Positions 9,125 through 17,944 of a DNA stretch of 64,000 bases are shown here, piece after piece. The notes below the pieces were generated by a model, which worked only from the letters and a program-made list of their open reading frames with translations, was not told where the DNA came from and did no database searches. Made by a program: the position numbers and the translations under genes. This DNA comes from JAMXLO01 sp963812505 (GTDB taxonomy: Bacteria; Pseudomonadota; Alphaproteobacteria; Acetobacterales; Acetobacteraceae), in contig CAWEVM010000024.1 in assembly GCA_963812505.1 (NCBI GenBank), forward strand, positions 25,613-89,612. The letters are read 5' to 3'. Each line of letters opens with the position of its first letter. Positions within the stretch are counted from its first letter, which is position 1.

Positions 9125-10858
9125 TCAGAACCTCGTCAGCACCCGCCAGTAGAAGGCGCCGCCGTACAGAGGCGAGACGCCGGTGCCCGGGACATTGCCG
9201 CCGTTCGGAAAACGGTTGAATCGTGCCAGCCCCTCGAAATCGACCTCAACGTAGCGGGTAACCTGCGCACGCACACCACCCCCGGCGGAGTTGATCATGG
9301 CAGCATGGTCGACGTTCAGGTTCTGCCATGTCTCGCCCCAATCGTAGAACAGGTAATACTGGGTGGAAATGTCGAACGCCTTGTCGAATATTGTCGTTTC
9401 GAAACCCGTGTTGAGCTGCAGTTCGGTCGTCGCCGCCAGTGCCTTGTCGCCCGGCACCTGGCCCGCATAGTAGCCGCGGGTGAAACGCGAGCCGCCGAGA
9501 TAGAACTGCTCCGCTGGCGGCAGGATGTTGTCCGACCACTGCCCGGTGAGCAATTCCATGAGCCCGACGCTGGCGCCCTCCCACGGCGCGAACAGGGTCT
9601 GAGTGCGGCTCGCCTCGAAGTTGAATTTGGTGAAGCCGGTCTGCTCGCCCACCCGAGGGGATGTTACGGAATCCCCGTTTGTCGAGGCGCCCAAAAGCTT
9701 CAGGCCTTGCGAGAAGCGCACGGACAACCCGTTGCTCGCCGAGCGATCGGCGCCAAGCCATAGATCCGACAGCGCATAATCCGCGCCGATCCGCAGGACG
9801 CGCAGCGCGTCGTAGCTCGCCTGCTCGCGCGGGGTGCCGTTCGGGGCGATCGATATGTTGGAGTCGAGCGCGTCGAACACGAGGTTGACGTTCAGCGTCT
9901 GCTGGCGCGAACGGATCACGGGATAGCTGAGCGAACTGCCGAATACTGTCGTGGTGCCATTGTAGCCTTGGAGGCCCAGCGTGCCGGTGGGCGCGGTGCC
10001 GCCGTAACCGCCATAAATCCTCCCCTTTAGGCCTGACGCGCCAATGAATGCCTCGGTGGAGACCTGGCCGAAATTCTGGCTGTTCGGGAAGGTGTGGTAG
10101 TAAGAGAGTTCCGTTTTTTCGCCGAACTCGGTGAAGCTGTTGGCGTCGACCACCCCGAGAAACTCGATCGGCCCGGTCTGGTCGAAGGCCCGATTGTCCA
10201 GCGAGCCGAGACCGCTGACCTGCTGGCGGCTGACCTGGGCGATCAGGTTCAGCGCGCCGGGCGTATCGGCTGAAGGCTCCAGCACGGCCCGCAGGCTGAC
10301 GCCGGGCACGTCCTGCGCCAGTAGCAGGTAGCGTTCCAGCGTGACCGAATCGATCGGCTGCTTCTCGGTAAGGCGGTTGAGGAATTTAAGCACCTGCGTC
10401 CCAGCCGGCCCGATGTCGCCGTCCAGCTTGACGCTGGCGATGCGCCCCTCGGTGACCACGAAGCGCAGCCTGCCGTTGGCGTCGAGATTAGCCGAGACGG
10501 TGGTGAGCACGTAACCGTCGGACCGGTAGCGTCGGAGGATCGCCTGTCGCGCCGCATCGATCTTCGGCAGCGGCACCGCTGGCCCGACCAGGCCAGCGGC
10601 AAGCTGGGCGATCTCCGGCTGCGGGTACGCGGTGACGCCCTCGACCTCGACACTGCTGACGTGCACCGGACGGTTGGGCACTTCGGCGCTAGGCGCCGCC
10701 GGCGGTGGGATGACCGTTCCGGGCGCAACGGAGGGCGGGGCGGGCGGCAGCACGCGCGGAATCGGCGACCCCTGCGGCACGGGATTCACCGGCACTGGCT
10801 GAGCGTCGGCCGTCGAGACGGCCGCGAGAAGCAGCGTTGCCACGACCCTGAGTTTCAC
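9125..10858 (-). CDS. TpsB / ShlB–FhaC family outer-membrane transporter
   Basis: About 577 residues are read from a GTG at 10858, which begins the signal peptide MKLRVVATLLLAAVSTADA. The frame stays open to a TTG at 10987, but that start would bury the signal. After a Pro-rich linker comes a POTRA domain (~residues 75–150: VSSVEVEGVTAYP through LRFVVTEGRIA), then a second polypeptide-transport module. The C-terminal beta-barrel contains the conserved LGGSRFTRGYYAG segment and a terminal aromatic (LTRF). It is the outer-membrane pore for the adjacent TpsA and the first gene of the operon. The start codon is the main uncertainty. Confidence 0.87.
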   Translation of the reverse strand: MKLRVVATLLLAAVSTADAQPVPVNPVPQGSPIPRVLPPAPPSVAPGTVIPPPAAPSAEVPNRPVHVSSVEVEGVTAYPQPEIAQLAAGLVGPAVPLPKIDAARQAILRRYRSDGYVLTTVSANLDANGRLRFVVTEGRIASVKLDGDIGPAGTQVLKFLNRLTEKQPIDSVTLERYLLLAQDVPGVSLRAVLEPSADTPGALNLIAQVSRQQVSGLGSLDNRAFDQTGPIEFLGVVDANSFTEFGEKTELSYYHTFPNSQNFGQVSTEAFIGASGLKGRIYGGYGGTAPTGTLGLQGYNGTTTVFGSSLSYPVIRSRQQTLNVNLVFDALDSNISIAPNGTPREQASYDALRVLRIGADYALSDLWLGADRSASNGLSVRFSQGLKLLGASTNGDSVTSPRVGEQTGFTKFNFEASRTQTLFAPWEGASVGLMELLTGQWSDNILPPAEQFYLGGSRFTRGYYAGQVPGDKALAATTELQLNTGFETTIFDKAFDISTQYYLFYDWGETWQNLNVDHAAMINSAGGGVRAQVTRYVEVDFEGLARFNRFPNGGNVPGTGVSPLYGGAFYWRVLTRF

Positions 10859-11082
10859 GCGCGTGGCGAACCCCGTTTTCCGACCCGTGGAATGCAGGCC
10901 GATTTCCCCCTGGTTCACGTCTCCCGGCTTCCATCCCGCGCGACCCAGAGGACCGCGTCGCGCCGAAGCTTCCGGGAAACGCTGCAATTACGTCAAAGAT
11001 TAACTGGAACTTCTTTACCCGATTTCTGATTCTCAGGTGAAATTCCGCGAGCGAATCTTGCCGCCGCGCATGATGCGCGCGC

Positions 11083-11919
11083 CTAGTCGAGTGCGTCGCG
11101 AAGCTGACGCTCGTAATGGCGATAGTACTTGTCGGTGACCAGGTCGGTCTTAACCACCACGGCCACGTCAGTGGTGTTGAACTGGCTGTCGATGACTGCG
11201 CCATCGCCGACGAACCCGCCCAGACGGAGATAGCCCTTCACCAGGGGGGGCAACTGCGCCTGCACGCGCTTCGGATCGATCTCGCCGGGCGGCATCCTGC
11301 GCATGTCGACATAGCGGTGCGGCAACGCTCGCGGGCGCAGCGCTGGAGGAGCGAGGTGGTTGTGATAGAGATAGGTCAGATCCGCGGCGAGAGCGTCCGG
11401 GTCGGTTCCGTGCAGGCTGGCGCAGCCGAACATCAGGTCGATCTGGTAGTGGAACACGTAGGCGGCGATACCACGCCACAGCAATTGCATGGCGATCCGG
11501 CCGCGATAGGCCGCATCGACGCAGGAGCGGCCGAGTTCGAGAATTCGACCCGGGAAGTCCACGATCGGCGTGATGTCGTACTCGTCCGCCGAGTAGAAGT
11601 GGCCGAGGCGTGCCGCCGCCTCGCGCTGGATCAGCCGGTAGGTACCGACAACCCCCTCCGGGCCGGCACCGATGGCATGATCTACCACCAGCAGATGGTC
11701 GGCGACCGCATCGAAGGCATCGCGGTCACGATGGCTCACAGCCGCCGTCGGATCGGGACTGGCACCCATCTCCTGATAGAACACGCGATAACGCAGCGCC
11801 TGCACCGCATCGATTTCCGCGGCCGAGCCAGCGACCCGCACGCCCAGATTGCCGGCCCGCAATTCCGGGAACGGGAGCTGATCGATTCGGGCCTTGACGA
11901 TCATCTGCTCGAACGTCAT
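11083..11919 (-). CDS. olsB: OlsB-like ornithine/hydroxy-acyl N-acyltransferase (GNAT fold)
   Basis: This 278-residue protein resembles rhizobial OlsB, which transfers a 3-hydroxyacyl group from ACP to ornithine to make lyso-ornithine lipid. Matching segments are ALRYRVFYQEMGA, a central DHLLVVD, VVGTYRL, ILELGRSCVDAAYRGR, LLWRGIAAYV and the MFGCASLHGTDP motif. Its ATG overlaps the fur stop (ATGA), so the two are probably co-transcribed. No olsA partner is visible here. The family call is strong; the exact acyl acceptor is inferred. Confidence 0.8.
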   Translation of the reverse strand: MTFEQMIVKARIDQLPFPELRAGNLGVRVAGSAAEIDAVQALRYRVFYQEMGASPDPTAAVSHRDRDAFDAVADHLLVVDHAIGAGPEGVVGTYRLIQREAAARLGHFYSADEYDITPIVDFPGRILELGRSCVDAAYRGRIAMQLLWRGIAAYVFHYQIDLMFGCASLHGTDPDALAADLTYLYHNHLAPPALRPRALPHRYVDMRRMPPGEIDPKRVQAQLPPLVKGYLRLGGFVGDGAVIDSQFNTTDVAVVVKTDLVTDKYYRHYERQLRDALD

Positions 11920-12416
11920 CGCGCCGCCCTTCCCTGCTCCATGGCCGGGTCCGGGTCGCGGTTTGTCCCCGTGATCCGTCGCGACTCCTTTTCCCGCGTG
12001 GCCTGCGCCGGTTCGCGGCGACGCCCGAACAATTCCAGGCGGAGCGAGACAAGGTCGAAACCCAGACGTTCGGCGATCGACTGCATCATCTGCTCGTAGT
12101 CGGGGTGCTGGAATTCGATCACCTTGCCGGTGTCGATGTCTATGAGGTGAAAGTGATGGCCGTGCTCAGACGGCTCGTAGCGGGCGCGGCCACCGCCGAA
12201 GTCGCGGCGTTCCAGGATCCCCTTTTCCTCAAGCAGCCGCACCGTTCGATAGACCGTGGCGATCGAGATGCGCGCATCGAGGGCTGAGGCGCGGCGGTAA
12301 AGTTCCTCCACGTCGGGATGATCAGCGGCCTCGGACAAGACCCGTGCGATGACACGACGCTGCCCTGTCATCTTGAGGCCTCGTTCGACGCACAGGCGCT
12401 CGATGCGCGATTCCAT
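11916..12416 (-). CDS. fur: Fur-family metal-dependent transcriptional regulator
   Basis: The protein has 166 residues from the ATG at 12416; a TTG 18 bp upstream is less likely. The N-terminal winged helix carries GLKMTGQRRVIARVLSEA and ISIATVYRTVRLLEEKGI. The C-terminal dimer/metal domain carries HGHHFHLIDIDTG (HHFH metal site). No CxxC pair is present, as in many alphaproteobacterial Fur/Mur proteins, so iron and manganese sensing cannot be told apart. It lies downstream of nfu–rutE–tsaB–rimI in the order common in this class. The C-terminal ~35 residues are a charged, low-complexity extension. Confidence 0.9.
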   Translation of the reverse strand: MESRIERLCVERGLKMTGQRRVIARVLSEAADHPDVEELYRRASALDARISIATVYRTVRLLEEKGILERRDFGGGRARYEPSEHGHHFHLIDIDTGKVIEFQHPDYEQMMQSIAERLGFDLVSLRLELFGRRREPAQATREKESRRITGTNRDPDPAMEQGRAAR

Positions 12417-12643
12417 CGGATTCCCTGTGATCAACCTAGCCCGGCCCGGTCACCCGGTGCCAGCCCCCGGTAGCAGGCAAGGACAGCGCCGGACTGCACC
12501 GGCGTAGCCGATCGGGGGCGGGCCTGTCCAATCCGGCGGCAACTCCGCGCGGCTTGGCGCCACCGGAGGCTCTTTCGATGCGAGCGATTGTCGCGATAAT
12601 AGGTTGTCGCCATATGAAAGATCCCCAGAAGTCAGATAGTAAC

Positions 12644-12889
12644 ATGACCGACGCGCCTGCGGCCGACCGGGAATTGGACATCACGGCAGAGGTCTGCCCG
12701 ATGACCTTCGTACGCACGCGGCTGGCGCTGGATCGAATGGCGCCCGGGCAAACTCTTCTGGTCCGGCTGCGCGGTGAGGAACCACTGCGCAACGTACCGC
12801 GCACTGCGCGCGAGCTGGGACACGAGGTGCTTTCGCTGGAGACCAACACGGAGGGTGTCGCCTCGCTGCTCTTGCGGCGCGGGGGGTGA
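12644..12889 (+). CDS. TusA/SirA-family sulfur-carrier protein
   Basis: This is an 81-residue protein of the TusA fold. The sulfur-carrying Cys sits in DITAEVCPMTFVRTR, the position of the CPxP/CPxT motif, and the C-terminal strand is GHEVLSLETNTEGV. The ATG at 12644 gives the usual family length; an in-frame ATG at 12614 would add ten residues. It is transcribed away from fur and stops immediately before the convergent rimI stop. The likely role is relay of persulfide sulfur, for thiouridine or another pathway; the acceptor is not evident. Confidence 0.78.
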   Translation: MTDAPAADRELDITAEVCPMTFVRTRLALDRMAPGQTLLVRLRGEEPLRNVPRTARELGHEVLSLETNTEGVASLLLRRGG

Positions 12890-13315
12890 TCACGAAAGAT
12901 TCATCCGCAGCACCAGGGCGTCCGATGAATCGCTATAGTAGTGGCGGCGGCGGCCAACCTCGATGAAGCCTTCGCGGCGATACAGCGCCAACGCGGGGGC
13001 ATTCCCGATGGCGACCTCGAGGAACATGGCGGTGCCGCCGTGCGCGCGGACCCGCTCCGTCGTCGCTCGTAGCAATCCCGTCGCGATGCCCTGACGGCGC
13101 TCAAGTGGCGCGACGGCCAATGTCAGCACCTCGGCCTCGTCAACGGTGATGCGCCCAAGCAGCATGCCGCCGCGTTCATCGATCAGGCCGAAAGCGCCGG
13201 GCAGCGCAAGCTGGAGCGCGATGGCATCCTCGCCCCAGGCATCGCGCGGGGGGAACGCCGCGGCGTGAATCGCCGCAAGCGCCGCAGCGTGGGCCGAAGT
13301 CGCCTCTTCGATCAT
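12890..13315 (-). CDS. rimI: RimI-like ribosomal-protein alanine N-acetyltransferase
   Basis: This is a 141-residue single GNAT domain. The acetyl-CoA loop is ERRQGIATGLL, and the downstream LEVAIGNAPALALYRREGF segment is typical of RimI. It transfers acetyl to the N-terminal alanine of ribosomal protein S18 in model bacteria. The ATG overlaps the tsaB stop (ATGA). This tsaB–rimI linkage is widespread and supports the assignment. Confidence 0.85.
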   Translation of the reverse strand: MIEEATSAHAAALAAIHAAAFPPRDAWGEDAIALQLALPGAFGLIDERGGMLLGRITVDEAEVLTLAVAPLERRQGIATGLLRATTERVRAHGGTAMFLEVAIGNAPALALYRREGFIEVGRRRHYYSDSSDALVLRMNLS

Positions 13316-13977
13316 CCGACGGGCGGCGGGCGCAGGCCGCCTGCCGGGAGCTTCGCCTCGGGCGCATCGACGTAGAGCGGTTGTGCCGGCAGCGGCCGAA
13401 TTTCCCCACGCAGCCGTCGCTCGGCCGCGACCGCGATATGGCGCGCGATGGGCATGCGGGCGTCGGTCAGCATCACGTCCGCATCACGCGCAGCCAGCCT
13501 GGCCGCGACCGTAACCGCCGCGTCCCCCGCCAAGGCGACCCTGCCCTCGGGCACCGGCAGCGCATCGAGCGGCGTTGCCATCACCGTGCTGCCCCGCTCC
13601 AGGAACACCCGGCCGCGCCGGCTGTCGATCGCAACCCAAAGCTGCCGGTCGGCGAGAAAAGGCAGCGACTCGGCGAGCGCCTCGCCTACCGTCACGCCAA
13701 CCACCGGCACACCGGCTGCGAGCGCGATGCCATGCGCCAGCGCCAAGCCGGCGCGAATCCCTGTGAAACTGCCTGGCCCCACGGTCACCGCCACGAGGTC
13801 CAGCAATTCCGCGGTCATCGCGGCTTCCCCCAGGACGTCTCGGGCCATCACCGGCAGCAGGGTGGCGTGGCCGTGGGCGGTGTCCGTCTGGCGCGCGGAC
13901 AGGACCTCGCGATCGGCCACGATGGCGGCCGCGCACCGCGCCAGCGCGGCGTCCAGGGCCAAGATGCGCAAACCCAA
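13312..13977 (-). CDS. tsaB: TsaB, t6A37 tRNA modification complex subunit
   Basis: This 221-residue protein has the ASKHA N-terminal fold and the diagnostic VTVGPGSFTGIRAGL motif. TsaB partners TsaD and TsaE to make N6-threonylcarbamoyladenosine in ANN-decoding tRNAs; tsaE lies at 17.9 kb in this window. The only upstream start in frame is TTG at 13977. Its stop overlaps the start of rimI. Confidence 0.88.
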   Translation of the reverse strand: MGLRILALDAALARCAAAIVADREVLSARQTDTAHGHATLLPVMARDVLGEAAMTAELLDLVAVTVGPGSFTGIRAGLALAHGIALAAGVPVVGVTVGEALAESLPFLADRQLWVAIDSRRGRVFLERGSTVMATPLDALPVPEGRVALAGDAAVTVAARLAARDADVMLTDARMPIARHIAVAAERRLRGEIRPLPAQPLYVDAPEAKLPAGGLRPPPVG

Positions 13978-13998
13978 CTCCTGCCCTTGCCGCCCTGG

Positions 13999-14586
13999 TT
14001 ACAGCAGGACACACGCTTCGTCGAAGTCGAGGCGCGGTGACCGCGGGAACAGCCCAGCGGGATCGCCATGGCCGATGTTGCACAGGAAGTTGGACCGCCA
14101 GCCGCGATCGGCCAGAAACAGCTCGTCCACCATGGCATTGTCGAAGCCGGACATCGCCCCTGTATCCAGCCCCAGCGCACGCGCCGCCAGGATCAGATAT
14201 GCGCCCTGCAATGTGCCGTTGCGGAATGCCGTCGTGGCGGCAAGTGAGTCGTTGCTGGCGAACCAGGACGTCGCATCGGGGTTGTGCGGAAACAGCCTCG
14301 GCAATTTCTCGTGGAACTTAGGATCGTAAGCCACGATCACCGTCACCGGCGCCGCCATGGTCTTGTCGTGGTTGCCGCTCGACAATGCCGGCGCCAGCTT
14401 CTGTTTCGCTTCCCTGGTGCGCAGGAACAGGAAACGGGCGGGAGAGCTGTTCGCTGAGGTCGGACCCTGCTTCAGCAGGTTGTGCAATTCCCGCAGCTCA
14501 TCGTCAGTGACAGGTTCGTCCGTGAACTTGTTGTGGCTGCGCGCCTCGCGGAGCAGCAGGTCGAGCCCGGCACCGTCGAGCGCCAT
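13999..14586 (-). CDS. rutE: RutE/HadB-type nitroreductase (malonic semialdehyde reductase-like)
   Basis: The 195-residue length equals the family norm. Shared landmarks with RutE are the N-terminal ARSHNKF, GPTSANSSPARF, ALSSGNHDKTM, WFASNDSLA–TAFRNGTLQGAYLILAA, GLDTGAMSGFD and the C-terminal EACVLL. The family are FMN-dependent NAD(P)H reductases; RutE reduces malonic semialdehyde in pyrimidine catabolism. No other rut gene is nearby, so the physiological substrate is open. It lies three bases after nfu, presumably in one operon. Confidence 0.8.
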   Translation of the reverse strand: MALDGAGLDLLLREARSHNKFTDEPVTDDELRELHNLLKQGPTSANSSPARFLFLRTREAKQKLAPALSSGNHDKTMAAPVTVIVAYDPKFHEKLPRLFPHNPDATSWFASNDSLAATTAFRNGTLQGAYLILAARALGLDTGAMSGFDNAMVDELFLADRGWRSNFLCNIGHGDPAGLFPRSPRLDFDEACVLL

Positions 14587-14589
14587 CGC

Positions 14590-15150
14590 TCAGAGATCGA
14601 CCTGCTCGACCGCGACGACCTCCGGCACGAAATGGCGCAGCATGTTTTCGATGCCGTGCTTCAACGTGGCGCGTGAAGACGGGCAGCCGGAGCACGCGCC
14701 CTGCATATGCAGCTTCACAACGCCCTCGCGATAGCCGCGGAACACGATATCGCCGCCGTCACCGGCCACCGCCGGGCGGACCCGCGTGTCGAGCAGCTCC
14801 CTGATCTGGGCAACGATCTCCTCGTCTTCGGGAGCGATTTCCTCGACCAGGTCCTCATCCGCGCTTCCCTCGATCACCGGACGGCCGGCGACGAAGTGCT
14901 CCATGATGCTGGCGAGCACCTGCGGCTTCAGTGCCTGCCACTCGGTGTCGTCGGTCTTGGTCACCGTGATGAAGTCGCCGCCCAGGAACACGCGCGCGAC
15001 GCCGGGGAGCGCGAACAAAGCACTGGCCAGCTGACTGCGCTCGGCCGAGATCGGCGAAGCGAAATCAGCCGTACCGGCATCCATCACGTAACGGCCGGGC
15101 AGGAATTTCAGGGTCGCGGGATTGGGTGTGCCCTCGGTCTCGATGAACAT
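14590..15150 (-). CDS. Nfu-type iron–sulfur cluster scaffold/carrier
   Basis: The protein has 186 residues and two domains. The N-terminal Nfu_N domain begins MFIETEGTPNPATLKFLPG. The C-terminal NifU-like domain begins near residue 105 and carries the cluster-binding CSGCPSS at ~residues 155–161. This architecture matches mitochondrial NFU1 and alphaproteobacterial Nfu, which deliver 4Fe-4S clusters to apo-enzymes. It is the first gene of the nfu–rutE–tsaB–rimI run. Confidence 0.9.
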   Translation of the reverse strand: MFIETEGTPNPATLKFLPGRYVMDAGTADFASPISAERSQLASALFALPGVARVFLGGDFITVTKTDDTEWQALKPQVLASIMEHFVAGRPVIEGSADEDLVEEIAPEDEEIVAQIRELLDTRVRPAVAGDGGDIVFRGYREGVVKLHMQGACSGCPSSRATLKHGIENMLRHFVPEVVAVEQVDL

Positions 15151-15180
15151 GAAGCTACCTACCCTGCTGGTGGTCGGGAA

Positions 15181-15201
15181 ACCGGACCGCTGCGGTCCGG
15201 T
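15181..15201. terminator. Perfect 9-bp hairpin, possible terminator
   Basis: ACCGGACCG is followed by a three-base loop and its exact reverse complement. It lies between the 3' end of the hydrolase gene and the start of nfu, both on the minus strand. There is no U-run on either side, so intrinsic termination is plausible but not certain. Confidence 0.4.
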
Positions 15202-15278
15202 CGCTGCAGGTTACATCGGTGGAAATGGGCGCAATGACAAGAGCCGATCGAGCCCGACTCTGCCGGAAGCGCCGTTCG

Positions 15279-16094
15279 TCAGTCGGCCGCTGCCGACATA
15301 CCACCCATGCGTCCATCTTCGGCATAGGCATGCACGGCGGCGGCGAAATCATCGAAAATCCGCTGGGAGACAATATCGGTCCGCCAGTCGTTTTCCGGAT
15401 GCCACTGGATCCCGACAGCGAAGCCCGGCACCGGCCCTGCGGCGGTCGCAAGCACGTGCACCGCCTCGATCGTGCCGTCAGGCGCGGTGCCCTCAACGCG
15501 GACACCCGGCGCCAGTTTATTGACGCCCTGGTTGTGCAGCGAATTCACCGCGATCTCGCTGGCCCCCGACAGGCGGTGCAGCCAGCCACCGGGTGTCACG
15601 CGGATGGCGTGCGCCTTGCCAATTCGCACCTCACGGGAGGCGATCATCGGCGAGGAGTGGTCGATCCGATCGGGCAGGTCCTGGAGCCGCTGATGCAGCG
15701 AACCACCCAGTGCCACGTTCAGCTCCTGGAAGCCGCGGCAGATCGCCAGCACCGGCACCCCACGGGCCACGGCGGCACGGATCAGTGGCAGTGTCGTGCT
15801 GTCACGCGCCATGTCCTCCCAGGTGCCTTCCGCGTGCGGCGGGCCGTCATAGTAGCTGGGATGCACGTTGGAGCGGCTGCCGGTGAGCATGATGCCGTCC
15901 ACATGCTCGAGCAGGGTTTCAATATCGGCGGTTGGTCCGTTTGCCGGGATCAGCACAGGGACGGCATGCACAAGCTGATCGCTCACCTCGACATACGTAT
16001 TGGAGGCGGCGTGGTTCGGCATGCCGAAAATACCGAACTGTTTGGTGCAGCAACTGATGCCGACGAGCGGCTTGACAACCCGGGGCGACCTCAT
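15279..16094 (-). CDS. Class-I glutamine amidotransferase-like hydrolase (peptidase C26 / PuuD-like)
   Basis: The protein has 271 residues from the ATG at 16094; the frame is open a further 20 codons upstream. The fold is shown by LVGISCCTK at the N terminus, IMLTGSRSNVHPS, the nucleophile elbow LAICRGFQELN (catalytic Cys), VNSLHNQGV and the His/Glu motif GIQWHPE. Family members hydrolyse gamma-glutamyl bonds, for example gamma-glutamyl-GABA in putrescine breakdown. No polyamine pathway genes are adjacent, so the substrate is not assigned. Confidence 0.83.
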   Translation of the reverse strand: MRSPRVVKPLVGISCCTKQFGIFGMPNHAASNTYVEVSDQLVHAVPVLIPANGPTADIETLLEHVDGIMLTGSRSNVHPSYYDGPPHAEGTWEDMARDSTTLPLIRAAVARGVPVLAICRGFQELNVALGGSLHQRLQDLPDRIDHSSPMIASREVRIGKAHAIRVTPGGWLHRLSGASEIAVNSLHNQGVNKLAPGVRVEGTAPDGTIEAVHVLATAAGPVPGFAVGIQWHPENDWRTDIVSQRIFDDFAAAVHAYAEDGRMGGMSAAAD

Positions 16095-16187
16095 TGGGAG
16101 AATAATCTGCGATTTTCGCGGCGAAATGAAGACACTTTCTACGATGGCAGGCATGAAAGTCCCGTAAAGATGATCGAAAGGTCCCCC

Positions 16188-16817
16188 CTAACCCGGCTGC
16201 AATGCACGCGGATCGATGAACTGGAACAGTTTCTGGTCGAACTGCCCTCCGGTCTCGGCGTTGTAAAGTGTCACCCGGGTCTCCTGACGCTGGGCATCCA
16301 GGACGGTCCATTGCCGCAGCGTGAGCGGGTTGTCCGCGAAGGTCAGGGTCAGCGTCCCGTCACCCGGCGAGGCGGTGCGAACCAGGCTGACCTGGATCTG
16401 CCCCGGCAGATGCTGCATGCCGGTGACGGTCACGTCGCCCTGCAGCCGGACATGATCCGCCAGCAGAATGCCGAGAGGGGTCTTTCCGATTGGGATATTG
16501 CTGGTCTGGTTCAATGACCTGTCGTTGAACACAACAAGGCCGTGGCCGGCCACCAGCAAGAGCGGGCTGGGCGGATCGTATTGGAACCGCATGCGGCCGG
16601 GCCGATCCAGCCAGACGGTGCCCTGGCTGAGCGCTCCGTTCGGGGCGACCTGAAGAAAGTGTGCCTTCAGCGTGCGAAGACCGTCGAGATAGGTCTCAAT
16701 CCGTCCCAGGTCAGCCTTGTCCTGCGGGGTCGGCTGGAAGCTGGGCTGTGCCAGCGCCTGCACCGAGCCGAACAGCAGCGGGGCGAGCGACAGACGGAGC
16801 AGAGTGCGTCGATCCAT
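16188..16817 (-). CDS. lolA: LolA-family outer-membrane lipoprotein carrier
   Basis: This 209-residue periplasmic protein has a Tat/Sec-like signal (MDRRTLLRLSLAPLLFGS, then ALAQ). LolA landmarks are IETYLDGLRTLKAHFLQ, GTVWLDRPGRMRFQYDPP and LVVFNDRSLNQ. It shuttles lipoproteins from LolCDE to the outer membrane. It is monocistronic here, with a short gap on both sides. Confidence 0.85.
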   Translation of the reverse strand: MDRRTLLRLSLAPLLFGSVQALAQPSFQPTPQDKADLGRIETYLDGLRTLKAHFLQVAPNGALSQGTVWLDRPGRMRFQYDPPSPLLLVAGHGLVVFNDRSLNQTSNIPIGKTPLGILLADHVRLQGDVTVTGMQHLPGQIQVSLVRTASPGDGTLTLTFADNPLTLRQWTVLDAQRQETRVTLYNAETGGQFDQKLFQFIDPRALQPG

Positions 16818-16865
16818 GGGCCGGATGTGGCGCCGCCCAGGCTGCTTTGCAATTCAGCGCTGTCG

Positions 16866-17880
16866 CTATCCCGCCGGCACGCCCTTCGTGGTCGAGTACT
16901 CGAAGTGCAGCGCCTCTCCCGGATGCGCCACGCCGTAGATTGCATGGGCGGCGACCGCAGCCTCGCTGAAGCCTTGCAGGATGAGCTTCAACTTGCCTGG
17001 GTAGGTGGCTACGTCGCCGATCGCGAACACGCCCGGCAGCGACGTCAGGCACGTCGCAGGGTCGACCTTCACGTGGTGCAGATCGCCGTCCAGGCCCCAC
17101 GCCGTTATCGGCCCTAAATCCATCGAAAGCCCGAAGAACGGCAGCAGCACATCGGCTTCCAGCAATCGTGTCTCACCTTGCAGCGTCGCCACCTCAACAG
17201 CGCGCAGCACACCATCAGCACCGTGCAGGGCATGCAGTTGATACGGGATCACCATTTCGATTTCCGCGTTGCGCGCCGCCGTATCGAGCTGCGCCGCACT
17301 TTCCGGCGCGGCGCGGAATTTCGCCCGCCGGTGCACGACGGCTACTTGCGCGATGTCGCGCAACGCCAACGCCCAGTCCACTGCGGAGTCGCCACCGCCG
17401 GCGATCACCACGCGCTTGCCGCGCAGGTCGTCGCGGCGGCGCACATAGGTACTGGACGGTGCCTGACGCCTCGTACTGCGCGAGCCCTTCCAGTGGTGGA
17501 CGATTGGGACCGAAGGCACCGGCGCCGGCGGCGATCAACACGGCCTTGGACCGTACGGTCTCGCCCTTGTCCGTGGTCAGTGCAAAGGCTCCGGGGCCAC
17601 CCGCCAGTCCCGTCACGCGGCGCCCGAGCAGGCGCGGCGCACGGAACGGTGCGATCTGGCGTTCGAGCTGGGCGACCAGTTCACCAGCGTCGATCGCGGG
17701 ATGCGCGGGGATGTCGTAGATCGGCTTCTCCGGATAGAGCGCGGCGCATTGGCCACCCACTTCCGACAATGCATCGATCAGGACGCTGGAGAGCTTCAGC
17801 ATGCCGAGCTCGAAGACTGCGAACAGGCCCACCGGGCCGGCGCCGATGATCGCCACGTCCGTGTCGATGTCGCTTGCCAT
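16866..17880 (-). pseudogene. Ferredoxin/flavodoxin–NADP+ reductase (TrxR-like), one frameshift
   Basis: Two frames together encode a complete ~337-residue flavoprotein. The N-terminal part (17880 to ~17449) has VAIIGAGPVGLFAVFE and GGQCAALYPEKPIYD. The C-terminal part (~17448 to 16866) has VVIAGGGDSAVDWAL, HRRAKFRA and GVFAIGDVATYPGK. The join lies in a TACCTATG context where TACTATG would keep the frame, so one extra C breaks the gene. The family (YumC type) transfers electrons from NADPH to ferredoxin or flavodoxin. Everything else is conserved, so a sequencing error or very recent mutation is more likely than an old pseudogene. Confidence 0.8.
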
Positions 17881-17944
17881 CAGAAGCTCGTCTTAGCCGA
17901 GCACGCTGTTGTCCGCGACTCCGTAGCTCGGGCAGATTGCCATC

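Noticed and set aside
12435..12643. Structured RNA or tRNA in the fur–tusA intergenic region
   Set aside because: GC-rich with short complementary segments, but no cloverleaf, anticodon arm or known riboswitch core could be drawn.
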